A DNA stretch of 64,000 bases from Devosia sp. 66-22 (GCA_001899065.1 MKUZ01000015.1:16551-80550), one strand, 5' to 3'. Positions 52,927 through 62,168 are shown, counted from the first letter of the stretch. The notes: generated by a model not told the origin, from the sequence alone. Program-made: numbers and translations.

Positions 52927-53322
52927 ATGCGCGGATTGTTGGGAACTGCTGCGGCCCTTGGCGGAGTGCTGCTGATGGGGCTGGGGCCGGCCACGGCCGC
53001 CCAGAATCTGGGCGTCTACCAAACCACCGACCGCAAGATGGACTTCGAACTCGTCACCTGCGGCAGCAGCGACAAGGATCTGTGCGTGACGCTGCTGGCG
53101 GCGCGCGGCAGCGCCGCGACCAAGCAGGTGAAGCCCTATATCGGCAAGCTGGTGGTCAACAAGGCGAAGGCGGCCGGCGAGAACACCTGGCGCGGCACCA
53201 TGCGTTTCGGCCAGTACGACCTCGACGGCAAGATGCGGCTCAGGCCGGGCAAGAGCTTCGTGATCTCGGGCTGCGTCTATCTGGTGGTGTGCGAAGACAT
53301 CAAGCTGATTCCCGCAAAGTAG
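52927..53322 (+). CDS. DUF2147-like secreted protein
   Basis: A 131-residue protein with a signal peptide (to about ATA, residue 24) and one beta-barrel-like DUF2147 domain: GVYQTTDRKMDFELVTCG, IGKLVVNKAKAAGENTWRG, and LRPGKSFVISGCVYLVVCEDIKL. The family's role is unknown (lipocalin-like fold). Its 3' end overlaps the converging DMT transporter gene by 23 bases. Confidence 0.82.
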   Translation: MRGLLGTAAALGGVLLMGLGPATAAQNLGVYQTTDRKMDFELVTCGSSDKDLCVTLLAARGSAATKQVKPYIGKLVVNKAKAAGENTWRGTMRFGQYDLDGKMRLRPGKSFVISGCVYLVVCEDIKLIPAK

Positions 53323-54214
53323 GGTCGTGCCTGGCGCCGCGCAGCGCCGGGATCAGCTCGACCATCACGATCGTCAGCAGGATCACTGCCGCCCCGATAT
53401 AGCCGACGGGCGGCAGTCTTTCATTGAGCAGCAGCGCGCCGCCAAGGGCGGCGAACAGCGCTTCGCCCGAGAGGATGATCGCGGCATTGGCCGGCGGCAC
53501 ATATTGCTGGCCGATGGCCTGCAGGGTGAAGGCGATGGCCGTCGAGCAGACGCCGGAATATAGAATGGGAATCCAACCATCGATCATGCCGCCCAGCTGC
53601 GGCGTTTCGAGCGCGAAGGCGAGGCTGCTCGCAAGGAAGGCCGTGGCGAAGAAGTTGATGGTGGACACGAAGATGGGCATGCCGGTTTCGCGCACCAGCG
53701 CGCCCAGCATCGACACCTGCACGCCCCAGCACACGGCGCAGGCGAGGAGCTGCACGTCGCCGATGGTGAAGGCATCGAGCCGCGCGCCCGTCAACAGGTA
53801 GATGCCCACCAGCGCCATCGGCGCGCCCAGATAGATGATCGGATGGGGCCGGGTGCGCAGCATGATGTAGGTGACGAGCGGCGTGAAGATCACATAGAGC
53901 GAGGTGATGAAGCCGCCATTGGTGACCGAGGTGGTGATGAGCGCCACCTGCTGGAACCACACACCGAGGAAGAAGGCGAGGCTAAGCACGCCGATGCGCA
54001 CCCATTGGCCGCGCGAGATCGTCACGCCCGCGGCGGTGCGGCGGCGGTATTCCCAGATGGCGAGCGGCAGCACCAGGAACGAGCCGAGCCAGTAGCGCAC
54101 GCCGGCGAAGGTGAGCGGCTCCATGTGCTCCATCGCGCCCTTCTGGAACACGAAGGCGAGGCCCCACAGGGCCGTGCATAGGACCAGCAGTCCAACAGCA
54201 ATGGGCCGGTTCAT
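53300..54214 (-). CDS. DMT (EamA) family transporter
   Basis: A 304-residue membrane protein with ten hydrophobic segments in two EamA halves. The second half holds a clear TAIAFTLQAIGQQYVPPANAAII signature and the ALFAALGGALLL helix. The substrate is not predictable. It lies seven bases past the stop of a cysteine desulfurase-like gene, in the same direction, so the two may form an operon. Confidence 0.9.
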   Translation of the reverse strand: MNRPIAVGLLVLCTALWGLAFVFQKGAMEHMEPLTFAGVRYWLGSFLVLPLAIWEYRRRTAAGVTISRGQWVRIGVLSLAFFLGVWFQQVALITTSVTNGGFITSLYVIFTPLVTYIMLRTRPHPIIYLGAPMALVGIYLLTGARLDAFTIGDVQLLACAVCWGVQVSMLGALVRETGMPIFVSTINFFATAFLASSLAFALETPQLGGMIDGWIPILYSGVCSTAIAFTLQAIGQQYVPPANAAIILSGEALFAALGGALLLNERLPPVGYIGAAVILLTIVMVELIPALRGARHDPTLRESA

Positions 54215-54221
54215 GTGGCGC

Positions 54222-55454
54222 CTAGAGCTCTTCGTCCAGCGCCTTGATCAGGCGGTCGACCTCTTCGGGCGTGGTGTAGTGCACGAAGGAAAGGCGGACG
54301 ACGCCGTGGGCGGGGTTGATGCCGAGCGCTTCGAGCAGGCGATAGGCATAGAAGTTTCCGGCGCCGACGCCGATATTGTGGCGCGCGAGGGCAGTCGCGA
54401 CGTGCAGCGCCGGCCGCTCGGTGAGGATGGCGACGGTGGGCGCGCGCTTCGCCGGATCGTCGGAGCCGATGAGGCGAATGCCGTTCTTCTTGCGCAGGTA
54501 GTCGAGCAGGGGCGCGAGCAGCACCGTTTCCTGCTGTCGCATCGCATTGTGGGCGACGCGGAACGGTCCGGCGCCCTGCACGGCCGTGCCGGCGATCTCG
54601 GCGACCTTTTCGAGATAGTCGACAATGCCCGAAGCGGCGGCGATCTGGGCGTGGTCGGGACCGGCGGGGTTGAGCCGCTTCTCGCGCACGGTTTCGTTGA
54701 AGAAATGGCTCTGGTTGGGAAGCTCGGAGGCGAGCGAGGGACGGATCGCCATCACGCCCTGGTGCGGGCCGTACACCTTGTAGGCCGAGAACAGGTAGAT
54801 ATCGCAGCCCAGCGCGAGGATATCGGGCGGGCCGTGCGGCGCGTAGGAGACGCCGTCGACAACCGTGACGGCGCCGAAGGCCTTGGCCTTCTTGACCGCC
54901 TCGGCGACCGGGTTGATCTCGCCGACGACGTTGGAGACGTGCGGCATGCACACCAGCCGCACCTTGCTGTCGAGCAGCTTATCGAGTGCGGCGAGGTCGA
55001 GATGGCCGGTCTGCTTGTCGACCTGCCATTCGCGGATCTCGATGCCGCGCGAGGAGAGCTTGCGCCAGACGCCGGAATTGGCCTCGTGGTCCTGGTTGGT
55101 GACGACGATGGCGTCGGCGGGGCGCAGCCAGGTCTCGAAGGCACGGGCGAGGGCATAGGTATTGGCCGAGGTCGAGGGACCGAAATGAATCCAGTCGGCC
55201 GCGACGTTCATTGCCTGCGCCATGCGGCGGTAGGATTCCTCCATCTGCCGGGTCGCGGCGCGGCCGGGACCGAAATGCTCGTAGGGCTGGACCTTGTTGT
55301 TCCAGTAGAAATTCCGCATCCGGTTGAGCACGTCGGCCGAGGTGAACGAGCCGCCGGCATTCTCGAAATGCGCGAAGCCCTGCAGCTCGGGCTGCCGGAA
55401 CGATGGGAACTCGGCGCGGATGCGCACGGGGTCGAGGGGCAGGGCAGCGGACAT
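54222..55454 (-). CDS. Cysteine desulfurase-like class V aminotransferase
   Basis: A 410-residue PLP enzyme of the SufS/CsdA type. PLP-binding Lys226 is in SAYKVYGPHQG, with Asp200 (VVDGVSYAPHG) holding the pyridine nitrogen and His123 stacking on the ring. A clear active-site Cys loop of SufS type is not obvious, so desulfurase activity is uncertain and a related lyase or aminotransferase is possible. The ATG at 55454 is chosen over a longer frame without support. Confidence 0.86.
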   Translation of the reverse strand: MSAALPLDPVRIRAEFPSFRQPELQGFAHFENAGGSFTSADVLNRMRNFYWNNKVQPYEHFGPGRAATRQMEESYRRMAQAMNVAADWIHFGPSTSANTYALARAFETWLRPADAIVVTNQDHEANSGVWRKLSSRGIEIREWQVDKQTGHLDLAALDKLLDSKVRLVCMPHVSNVVGEINPVAEAVKKAKAFGAVTVVDGVSYAPHGPPDILALGCDIYLFSAYKVYGPHQGVMAIRPSLASELPNQSHFFNETVREKRLNPAGPDHAQIAAASGIVDYLEKVAEIAGTAVQGAGPFRVAHNAMRQQETVLLAPLLDYLRKKNGIRLIGSDDPAKRAPTVAILTERPALHVATALARHNIGVGAGNFYAYRLLEALGINPAHGVVRLSFVHYTTPEEVDRLIKALDEEL

Positions 55455-55598
55455 GGCGTGAGGCTCGCGTGGGTGAGACTCCCCTAGCCGTTCGCCTGCG
55501 CAAAGAAAAGGCTCCCGCCGCGGCAAGGGCGAGAGCCTCGGCGAGCGGGCGAGGCTCGCCATGCGGGCGGGAGAGGGCTCCCGCCGGCTGGGGAGGGC

Positions 55599-56195
55599 TC
55601 AGCGGCCCGGGGCCGGCAGGCGGTGCGTGCGGCCCGGGGCGTTGCGGTCGTCGCCGGAGCCGCGGCCCATGCGGTCGCCGGGGCCGTCGCCGCGCGAGCC
55701 CATCGGCTGCAGGCTGGCCTTCTGCGCGTCGGTGAGGCTGGCATAGAACGCCTCGAAATCGGGGAGGAGGCCGTTCATGGCGGTGAGCTTGGCTTCCTCG
55801 ACGGCGAGACGGGCCTTGAGACCCTCAAGCAGGTCGGGCCTGGCGTCGGCAGTGCGGTCCGGCATTGCCGCCTCGCACTCGTCGGCAAAGCTCGTCTGGG
55901 TGGTGAGCGCCTTGGTGCGCAGGGTGTCGAACAGCGTCTGCTGCTCGGCGGTGAGGTCGAGCCGGTGCGACCAGCGCACGAAGGCGATCTCGAGAGCCTC
56001 GGCGCCCCGGTCGGAGCAGACGAGGCCGAGAATGCCGGCGCTGTGGCCGGGACCATCGCTGCGCGCGATGGTGCGGTGGACTTCGCGGTCGCTGCGCTTG
56101 GCGGCCGGCGTGGTCTGGTCCTGTGCGGCGACGGGCAGGGCGGTGAGGCCGATGGTGGTGACGACGAGCGCGGCGAGGGCGACGGAATGCTTCAC
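55599..56195 (-). CDS. LTXXQ (Spy/CpxP-like) periplasmic protein
   Basis: A 198-residue protein that starts at GTG after AGGAG. A signal peptide (to about VAA, residue 24) is followed by a helical LTXXQ-motif region (HRLDLTAEQQTLFDTLR, and a second SLTDAQKASL segment near the C-terminus), the hallmark of Spy/CpxP stress proteins that bind misfolded or metal-stressed envelope proteins. The C-terminal 40 residues are Gly/Arg/Asp-rich and probably disordered. No Cpx kinase is nearby. Confidence 0.83.
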   Translation of the reverse strand: MKHSVALAALVVTTIGLTALPVAAQDQTTPAAKRSDREVHRTIARSDGPGHSAGILGLVCSDRGAEALEIAFVRWSHRLDLTAEQQTLFDTLRTKALTTQTSFADECEAAMPDRTADARPDLLEGLKARLAVEEAKLTAMNGLLPDFEAFYASLTDAQKASLQPMGSRGDGPGDRMGRGSGDDRNAPGRTHRLPAPGR

Positions 56196-56406
56196 TGGAG
56201 GCTCCTGGGTTGTGGGATCGACGCGATCCCGATGTGAGGAGCCTAGGCTGCGTCGCCTGCCCGCGAGATTGCGGTCGCATGAAGCTTTGGACAGTTTGGA
56301 AAGGCGCGGCCGGACTAACCGATCGTTTACCGCGATCTTCCGCGGCAGCGAACCGGGGACGCGTCCCGGCGTTTCCCGGCCAGTTTCACTTGATGCGTAT
56401 TTCACG

Positions 56407-57285
56407 ATGTTTACGCAGCAGCTCACTTCAGAGTTCTTTCCGGCCCTCGAGGATGGGGCGGCGGCGCCTTCGCTCAACGACGCGGACATCGTGCGCCGGC
56501 TGCTCGAGCGGCACACCGGCTTCGCGCAGTTCCGCATCGTGCTGCCCATGACCGTGACTTGGTCGGCCGAAGCGGCCCGCATGCGCGGCGAGGAGCCGGG
56601 CACCTCCGACATTTCCCTCGGCGAAGCGGTGCGGGCCTACATTCCGGCCGACCGCAAGCGCCTCGTCGAGACCATCACCCGGGCCATTGAGCGCAAGCAG
56701 GGGTTCCGCTTCATCGGGCGCCGGCGGGTTGGCAACCAGACCCGGGTGCTCGAGACCATCGCCGATCTGAGGATCGAGGACGGCGCGGTCACTGAGGTGG
56801 TCGGCCTGACGCGCGATGTGAGCATGGAGCTCGAGCGCGAGGCGCTGGGGATCAGCCGGGCGGGGCTGATCCGCCGCATGGTCGAAGACATGCCGGTGCC
56901 CGTCGTCGTCCTCGACCGTGCGCTGCGCATTGTCGCCTGCAGTGCGGCCTGGGCGCGGAGCCACGGGCTGGCGGCGCGCGACGATGCACTGGGCAAGCCG
57001 GTCAACAAGCTGATCCAGGTCAGCAGCGAGATGACGTCAGCGATCATCGATGCGCTGAGCGGGCAGACGGCCAAGGTTACACTGCCGTTCTACGCCGCCG
57101 AGGATGGCCGCCAGGTGGCGCGGCGCTGCGTGGTGGTGCCGTGGCAATGCGGCTCGGACGCGGCAGGCGGCGTGCTCATGCTGGTGGGCGAGGAGCATCC
57201 GCCCTACGCCACGCTCGAGGTGGCCGACCGCGCGCTCGGGCGGCGCACGCGCGGCATCGCCGAAATGCTCGAGGCGCTGGCCTAG
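56407..57285 (+). CDS. PAS-domain protein
   Basis: A 292-residue soluble protein with at least one PAS domain (about 155-270; PVPVVVLDRALRIVACSAAW) and a less clear PAS-like N-terminal half (about 50-150, with ADRKRLVETITRAIERKQGFRF). There is no kinase, GGDEF or HTH output, so it may pass signals by protein contact. The start is the first ATG of the conserved frame; no strong ribosome site is seen. It converges with the CBS gene and overlaps its end by four bases. Confidence 0.8.
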   Translation: MFTQQLTSEFFPALEDGAAAPSLNDADIVRRLLERHTGFAQFRIVLPMTVTWSAEAARMRGEEPGTSDISLGEAVRAYIPADRKRLVETITRAIERKQGFRFIGRRRVGNQTRVLETIADLRIEDGAVTEVVGLTRDVSMELEREALGISRAGLIRRMVEDMPVPVVVLDRALRIVACSAAWARSHGLAARDDALGKPVNKLIQVSSEMTSAIIDALSGQTAKVTLPFYAAEDGRQVARRCVVVPWQCGSDAAGGVLMLVGEEHPPYATLEVADRALGRRTRGIAEMLEALA

Positions 57286-57707
57286 GAGGCGATGTACTCC
57301 TTGAGAGCCGTTGCTTCCTGCTCGGTCTCCTCGATCTTGCGCTTGACCACGTCGCCGATCGACACGATGCCAACCAGCTCGCCATTGTCGACGATGGGCA
57401 TGTGCCGGATGCGCTTTTCGGTCATGCGCTCCATCACGTCGGCGACGGTGGCAAAGCGGCTGACGGTCACCACCGCCTTGGTCATCACGTCGCTCACCGG
57501 ACGGCTCGCCAAGGCGCCCCAGTCCCGGCCGAGGTGTCGCACCACGTCGCGCTCGCTCAGAATGCCGACCACTCGCTTGCCGTCGACGACGACGACCGCG
57601 CCGATTTTCTTGCCGTTGAGCAGGTCGACTGCCTCGGCGATCGTCGAGCCGGCGGTGACGGTGACCACGTTCCGGCCCTTGGATTGAAGGATAGTCTCGA
57701 CTTGCAT
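57282..57707 (-). CDS. CBS-domain protein
   Basis: A 141-residue protein made of a tandem CBS pair (about 5-62 and 73-130), the Bateman module that binds adenine nucleotides. Both halves keep the G-I-x-S-x-x-D signature (GILSERDVVRHL, GIVSIGDVVKRKI). No effector domain is attached; stand-alone CBS proteins modulate partners such as stress or transport proteins. Confidence 0.92.
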   Translation of the reverse strand: MQVETILQSKGRNVVTVTAGSTIAEAVDLLNGKKIGAVVVVDGKRVVGILSERDVVRHLGRDWGALASRPVSDVMTKAVVTVSRFATVADVMERMTEKRIRHMPIVDNGELVGIVSIGDVVKRKIEETEQEATALKEYIAS

Positions 57708-57758
57708 CGCTAGGCTCCTCCTCTCGGGCTGTCACTGTGCGCCGATCGGGGAAGCCGG

Positions 57759-57777
57759 AAAAGTCAGTGCGACTGAC
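57759..57777 (-). terminator. Rho-independent terminator
   Basis: GTCAGT-N3-ACTGAC followed on the minus strand by TTTT, just past the stop codon of the gene at 57797-58126. Confidence 0.6.
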
Positions 57778-57796
57778 CTTTCGCTCAGTCTTTCGG

Positions 57797-58126
57797 CTAG
57801 CCCTCGCGGCGGCCTGGCTGCCAGTTGCGCACCACCTGCTGGCGGCGCGGCTCGGGCAGGGCCTCGCGGCTCATGGCCATGCGCACGGCCTCGAACATGA
57901 TGCCCAGCACCAGCGCGAGGACCGGCGCCACGAACAGCATGGCGCCCAGGTCGATGCGCTCGCCAAAGGTCAGGGCGCTGAGCGGCACGAGATTGGTGAG
58001 CACCGCGACGCTGCCGGCCAACAGGGTGAGCGAGAACGACACCACAGTGGCTGTGGTGAACGCCCTGGCGCGGCGCTTTCTGGCGCGCGGGGTCTCGGTT
58101 TCGGCGGGGGCGGCGGATTTGGGCAT
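57797..58126 (-). CDS. Small two-helix membrane protein
   Basis: A 109-residue protein: an Arg/Lys-rich start (RARKRRARAF), two hydrophobic helices (about 29-48 and 57-80), and a basic C-terminus (RRQQVVRNW). The start at 58126 is chosen because the upstream part of the frame looks non-coding. No family is recognised. Confidence 0.68.
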   Translation of the reverse strand: MPKSAAPAETETPRARKRRARAFTTATVVSFSLTLLAGSVAVLTNLVPLSALTFGERIDLGAMLFVAPVLALVLGIMFEAVRMAMSREALPEPRRQQVVRNWQPGRREG

Positions 58127-58266
58127 GGAACGACTCACGCAGGTGCACTTCACGACAGCGTGAGGGGACCAACTCAATGCGGAGATTCCGCGTAGCTAAT
58201 GGGACGACGCGCGGACCATTGCGGGGCGCAAATGTGGCAGCCCCTCCGCCGCGGACGGAGGATCGC

Positions 58267-58692
58267 ATGTCGAAGCTCTCCTGGCTGGGTCTGCTGCTTT
58301 CGCTGTTGCTGCTCGCTGCGCCGGCCCGGGCGCAGGACAGTGCCCTGGCCGCCGAGTGGCAGGCGGTGATCACCGGGCAGGTCGAAGCCTTCCGCGTCCA
58401 CGACGCTCCCGCCGCGCTGAGCTTTGCGGCCTCCTCGTTCAAGCAGAACTTCCCCGATCCGGCGGCGTTCGAGCAGGCGATCCGCGACTGGGGCTATGAG
58501 GCGATCATGGATTCGCGCACCCACAGTTTCGGCGCCTATCAGCAGGTCAACGAGACCGTCGTGCTGCAGGCGGTTCGCTTCACCGGGCCCGACCAGGTTC
58601 TGTACGAGGCGATCTATCAACTCACGCGCGAGCCGGACGGCTGGCGCGTGGGCGGCGTGCAGTTGATGAAGACGGCGGGGATGGGGGCGTAG
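58267..58692 (+). CDS. DUF4864 domain protein
   Basis: A 141-residue periplasmic protein: a signal peptide (to about ARA, residue 22), then a single NTF2-like DUF4864 domain (about 28-135) with QVEAFRVHDAPAALSFAA and YQLTREPDGWRVGGVQL. Its role is unknown. GGAGG precedes the ATG. It is followed, after a 63-base gap, by an aminotransferase. Confidence 0.87.
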   Translation: MSKLSWLGLLLSLLLLAAPARAQDSALAAEWQAVITGQVEAFRVHDAPAALSFAASSFKQNFPDPAAFEQAIRDWGYEAIMDSRTHSFGAYQQVNETVVLQAVRFTGPDQVLYEAIYQLTREPDGWRVGGVQLMKTAGMGA

Positions 58693-58755
58693 CGCGCCCG
58701 TTGCCTTCCTGCATTCGCCCATCTATGACGCCTCCGGCTCAACCCGGAGGAACAA

Positions 58756-59958
58756 ATGGCCTTTCTGTCCGACGCAATCCTGCGCATCGCACCGTCCGCG
58801 ACGATTGCGATCACGCGGAAAGCCGCGGACATGAAGCGCAATGGCCGCGACGTGATCTCGCTGGCGGCGGGTGAGCCGGATTTCGATACGCCGCTCAATG
58901 TGCGCGAAGCCGCCATCCGGGCGATGGCCGAGGGCAAGACGCGCTACACCAATGTCGACGGCATTCCCGAACTCAAGGCGGCGGTGGCGCGCAAGTTCAA
59001 GCGCGACAACAACATCACCACCGCGGCCGAGGAGATCATGATCGCGGCGGGCGGCAAGCAGATCATCTTCAATGCGCTGCTCGCGACGCTCAATCGTGGC
59101 GACGAAGTGATCATTCCGGTGCCCTATTGGGTGAGCTATCCCGAGATCGTACGGCTCGCGGACGCGACGCCGGTCTTCGCGGTGGCCGATGCGTCGACCG
59201 GCTTCAAGCTCTCGGCTGAGGCGCTCGAAGCGGCGATAACGCCCCGGACCAAGTGGCTGATCCTCAACACGCCGTCCAACCCCACCGGCGCCGCCTACAC
59301 GGCGAGCGAGCTCAAGGCACTGACCGATGTGCTGCTGCGGCATCCGCAGGTGCACATCCTCACCGACGACATCTACGAGGTGCTGGTCTATGACGGTGGC
59401 AGCTTCGCCACCGTGGCGCAGGTCGAGCCGCAACTGCAGCCGCGGACGCTGACCATGAACGGCGTGTCGAAGTCGCACGCCATGACCGGCTGGCGCATCG
59501 GCTATTGCACCGGGCCTAAGGAGCTGATCGGTGCGATGACAAAGCTGCAGAGCCAGTCGACGACCAATCCGTCGTCGATCGCGCAGTGGGCGGCGGTCGA
59601 GGCGCTCGACGGACCGCAGGAATTTCTCGCCGGCTGGCGCAACAAGTTCCAGGAGCGGCGCGACCTGGTGGTGCGTGGGCTCAATGCCAATACCGGGCTC
59701 GACTGCCTGACGCCGGAAGGTGCGTTCTACGTGTTCCCCTCGGTCAAGAACCTGCTGGGCAAGACCAGCAAGACCGGCACCAGGCTCGATACGGACGAGG
59801 ATTTCGTCATGGCGCTGCTGGACGAAACAGGGGTTGCGCTGGTCCATGGAACGGCGTTCGGGTCGCCCGGAAGCATGCGGCTCAGCTATGCAGCTTCGAA
59901 CCGTGAGCTCGAAGACGCTGTGAGCCGCATCCAGGATTTCTGCGCCGGCGTGCGGTAG
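58756..59958 (+). CDS. Aspartate aminotransferase family (class I)
   Basis: A 400-residue type I PLP aminotransferase of the subgroup Ib common in Alphaproteobacteria, some members of which also use prephenate or glutamate. The PLP-binding Lys239 lies in MNGVSKSHAMTGWRIGY; the SNPTG loop is at 174-178 and YWVSYPE near 124-130. It probably makes aspartate from oxaloacetate and glutamate. GGAGGA precedes the ATG. Confidence 0.94.
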   Translation: MAFLSDAILRIAPSATIAITRKAADMKRNGRDVISLAAGEPDFDTPLNVREAAIRAMAEGKTRYTNVDGIPELKAAVARKFKRDNNITTAAEEIMIAAGGKQIIFNALLATLNRGDEVIIPVPYWVSYPEIVRLADATPVFAVADASTGFKLSAEALEAAITPRTKWLILNTPSNPTGAAYTASELKALTDVLLRHPQVHILTDDIYEVLVYDGGSFATVAQVEPQLQPRTLTMNGVSKSHAMTGWRIGYCTGPKELIGAMTKLQSQSTTNPSSIAQWAAVEALDGPQEFLAGWRNKFQERRDLVVRGLNANTGLDCLTPEGAFYVFPSVKNLLGKTSKTGTRLDTDEDFVMALLDETGVALVHGTAFGSPGSMRLSYAASNRELEDAVSRIQDFCAGVR

Positions 59959-59977
59959 TTCACTCTCGCGCGCTGTT

Positions 59978-60011
59978 CGAGCGGCTGCGCGCAGGGCGCT
60001 GCAGCCGCTCG
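59978..60011. terminator. Bidirectional hairpin between convergent genes
   Basis: CGAGCGGCTG pairs with CAGCCGCTCG over a 14-base loop, between the aminotransferase stop and the end of the alcohol dehydrogenase-like gene. Confidence 0.5.
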
Positions 60012-60024
60012 GTCAGCCGCCGCC

Positions 60025-60978
60025 CTACACCGTCACCACCACCGAGCCGCGCTTGCGCTTGGTGTCGACATAGGCATGCGCATCGCGGATCTGCTCGATC
60101 GGGTAGGACCGGTCGATGACGGGGCGGAAGGCGCCCGCGTCGATGAGGTCGTTGAGCGCGAGCAGCCTCGCCTGCGTGGTGTCGAAGGAGCCGGTGACGA
60201 TGCGGCGGCCGTCCTTGAAGGGATTGAGCAGCGCCAGCAGGTCGGCGCTTCCCAGCACCACATTGAGGTAGACGCCGCCGCGCTTGATTAAAGGCTTGAG
60301 CGGCGCGAAGCTGCTGGCGCCCACGGCGTCCATCACCGCGTCGTACGGTCCGCTCGTCGAATAGTCCTCCGACGTGTAGTCGATCACGCGCTCGGCGCCC
60401 TGGGCTCGCGCGAAGTCGGCGTTGCGGCCTGAGCAGACGGCGGTGACCGAGGCGCCCAGGTGCGTGGCGAGCTGCGTGGTGTAGGCGCCGACGCAGCCCG
60501 AGGCGCCGATCACCAGCAGCGACTGGTCGGGGCCAACCTTGCCGGCCTTGACGAAGTAGACGGCGGTGAGCGCGCCGAAGGTCAGCGATGCCGCCTGCTC
60601 GAAGCTCAGCCCGTCGGGCATCTTTGCGACCGCGCCGGTCTCGGCGATGGTGCGGTATTCGGCATAGCTGCCCAGGGCGCCGCCATAGACCCTGTCGCCC
60701 GGCCTGAACTTGCTGACGCCGCTGCCCACGGCCTCGACCTCGCCGGCGAAGTCGTAGCCTAGAACAGGACTCCTGGGCGTTGGCCAGCCCAGCATGAAGC
60801 GGCCGAGGAAGCGGAACGGCGCGGGGAGGTCATAGGCCCGCATGCGGACATCGCCGGTGGTCACCGAGGTGGCATGCACGCGGACGAGGATTTCGCCGGC
60901 GGCGGGCTGCGGCTTGGGCAGTTCGACGAGGTTCAGCACCTCGGGACCGCCATAGGTCTGGTAGGTTACGGCTTTCAT
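60025..60978 (-). CDS. Zinc-less MDR family alcohol dehydrogenase / quinone oxidoreductase
   Basis: A 317-residue medium-chain dehydrogenase. The dinucleotide motif is VIGASGCVGAYTTQLA, after the conserved VLGYDFAGEVEAVGSGV. The zinc-binding Cys and structural zinc Cys cluster are absent, so it is of the QOR or enoyl reductase-like class. AAGGATCG precedes the ATG. It is last in an operon after the DUF6326 gene, 17 bases away. Confidence 0.9.
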   Translation of the reverse strand: MKAVTYQTYGGPEVLNLVELPKPQPAAGEILVRVHATSVTTGDVRMRAYDLPAPFRFLGRFMLGWPTPRSPVLGYDFAGEVEAVGSGVSKFRPGDRVYGGALGSYAEYRTIAETGAVAKMPDGLSFEQAASLTFGALTAVYFVKAGKVGPDQSLLVIGASGCVGAYTTQLATHLGASVTAVCSGRNADFARAQGAERVIDYTSEDYSTSGPYDAVMDAVGASSFAPLKPLIKRGGVYLNVVLGSADLLALLNPFKDGRRIVTGSFDTTQARLLALNDLIDAGAFRPVIDRSYPIEQIRDAHAYVDTKRKRGSVVVTV

Positions 60979-60995
60979 GTTTGCGATCCTTGGGT

Positions 60996-61409
60996 TCAGG
61001 CGGTTGCCGCGAGGGAAGGGGCGTCGGCGCTGCGCCAGCGCCAGGCGATGGTGACGATCCACAGCAGAGCGGCGATCTCGACGGCACTGAAGAACATGTA
61101 GTGGAGGGTCAGTCCGGGGGTGAGCACCGTGACGACCTGGACGGCGATGAGCAGGGTGCCGATGGCGACATTGCCCCAGCGGGCGATGCCGAACGGCGCG
61201 AGGCGCGACACCAGCACCATCACCATGCCCAGCTCCATCAGCACGGCGAAGCCGAGCAGGGCGGGCTGCGTCATCGCCACGCCGTCGATGGTCCCGGTCA
61301 GCAGCTGGTTGAGCGTCGGCCCATAGAACAGGGTGAAGACGTCGCAGAAGATGAAGTTGAGGAAGAGGAATACCCAGAGCAGTTGCAGCTTTTCGCGGGT
61401 GGCGATCAT
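60996..61409 (-). CDS. DUF6326-like four-helix membrane protein
   Basis: A 137-residue membrane protein with four hydrophobic segments (about 8-28, 47-70, 77-96, 101-122) and the FLNFIFCDVFTLFYGP start of this family. The ATG overlaps the stop of the XRE regulator gene (ATGA). Function unknown; such proteins often sit beside YozG-like XRE regulators. Confidence 0.83.
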   Translation of the reverse strand: MIATREKLQLLWVFLFLNFIFCDVFTLFYGPTLNQLLTGTIDGVAMTQPALLGFAVLMELGMVMVLVSRLAPFGIARWGNVAIGTLLIAVQVVTVLTPGLTLHYMFFSAVEIAALLWIVTIAWRWRSADAPSLAATA

Positions 61410-61651
61410 GACTCGGTCCTTTGTTGCGGGGTTTCGCCGGCCTTCCACTGGAAGACCGCGTCGATCGGCACGCCGAACACTTCGGCGATGCGGAAGGCCG
61501 CCTCGAGCGAGGGCGAGTATTTGTTCTGTTCGATGGCGGCGACGGTCTGCCGCGTCATGCCGATGCGGTCGGCCAGTTCCTGCTGCGTCATCTCATTGGC
61601 GTCGAAGCGCAGCCGCCGGATGGTGTTGGTGATGGGAGGAGGGGCGGCCAT
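61406..61651 (-). CDS. XRE family regulator, YozG-like
   Basis: An 81-residue single-domain regulator. The XRE helix-turn-helix lies at about 20-65 (MTQQELADRIGMTRQTVAAIEQNKYSPSLE), leaving a short C-terminus. YozG-type regulators are usually paired with small membrane proteins, as here on both sides. Its start and stop overlap the genes before and after it, so it is fully embedded in the operon and probably autoregulatory. Confidence 0.92.
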   Translation of the reverse strand: MAAPPPITNTIRRLRFDANEMTQQELADRIGMTRQTVAAIEQNKYSPSLEAAFRIAEVFGVPIDAVFQWKAGETPQQRTES

Positions 61652-62109
61652 CAGGCGACCATCCGGAAGCGCACGATGTGGATGAGCTCGATCACGAGCT
61701 CGGTGACCACGAGGCCGAACAGGATGAGGTTGGCGATGAAGATCGCCGTCGCGCCGGCCGGGTCGGCGGGGAAGGCCGGCGCGATCATAGTGCTCACCCA
61801 GGGGCAGGCGGCGGCGAGACCGAGCAGCAGCCAGCCGCGCAGCCGGTGCCCGATCAGCGTCGCGTTCTCATCGACCTGGCGTTCGAACTCGTCGGGCGCG
61901 GCCCCGAAGTCGCGACCGGGATTGCGTGTGGCGAGCAGGTTGAGCGCGAGCATCAGGACCACCGTGATGCCCATGCAGATCCAGAACCGGACCAGCAGGC
62001 CATCGATCGAGCGCAGCTCAAAGGCGCGCCAGACCTCGAAGAAATAGTAGCCCCACACGACCAGCGTCGTGATCGAGGCGATCCAGGCGTTCTTCTCGCG
62101 GAAGGACAT
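61651..62109 (-). CDS. Four-helix membrane protein of the XRE operon
   Basis: A 152-residue protein with four hydrophobic segments (about 8-29, 40-60, 85-106, 117-140). The start at 62109, after GGAGCC, is chosen over ATGs at 62121 and 62142 because the mapped -10 element lies at 62140-62145. It resembles DUF2975-type partners of XRE proteins only in layout. It is first in the four-gene operon. Confidence 0.72.
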   Translation of the reverse strand: MSFREKNAWIASITTLVVWGYYFFEVWRAFELRSIDGLLVRFWICMGITVVLMLALNLLATRNPGRDFGAAPDEFERQVDENATLIGHRLRGWLLLGLAAACPWVSTMIAPAFPADPAGATAIFIANLILFGLVVTELVIELIHIVRFRMVA

Positions 62110-62139
62110 GTCAGGCTCCATGCAAAGCATCTGCAACGT

Positions 62140-62168
62140 CATATCGAGTATCTCTTACGCAATGTCAA
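62140..62168 (-). promoter_or_regulatory. Sigma-70 type promoter of the XRE operon
   Basis: TTGACA (62168-62163), 17 bases, GATATG (62145-62140). The -35 is perfect and the -10 has four matches, with a start of transcription near 62133, which fits the chosen ATG at 62109. Confidence 0.6.
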
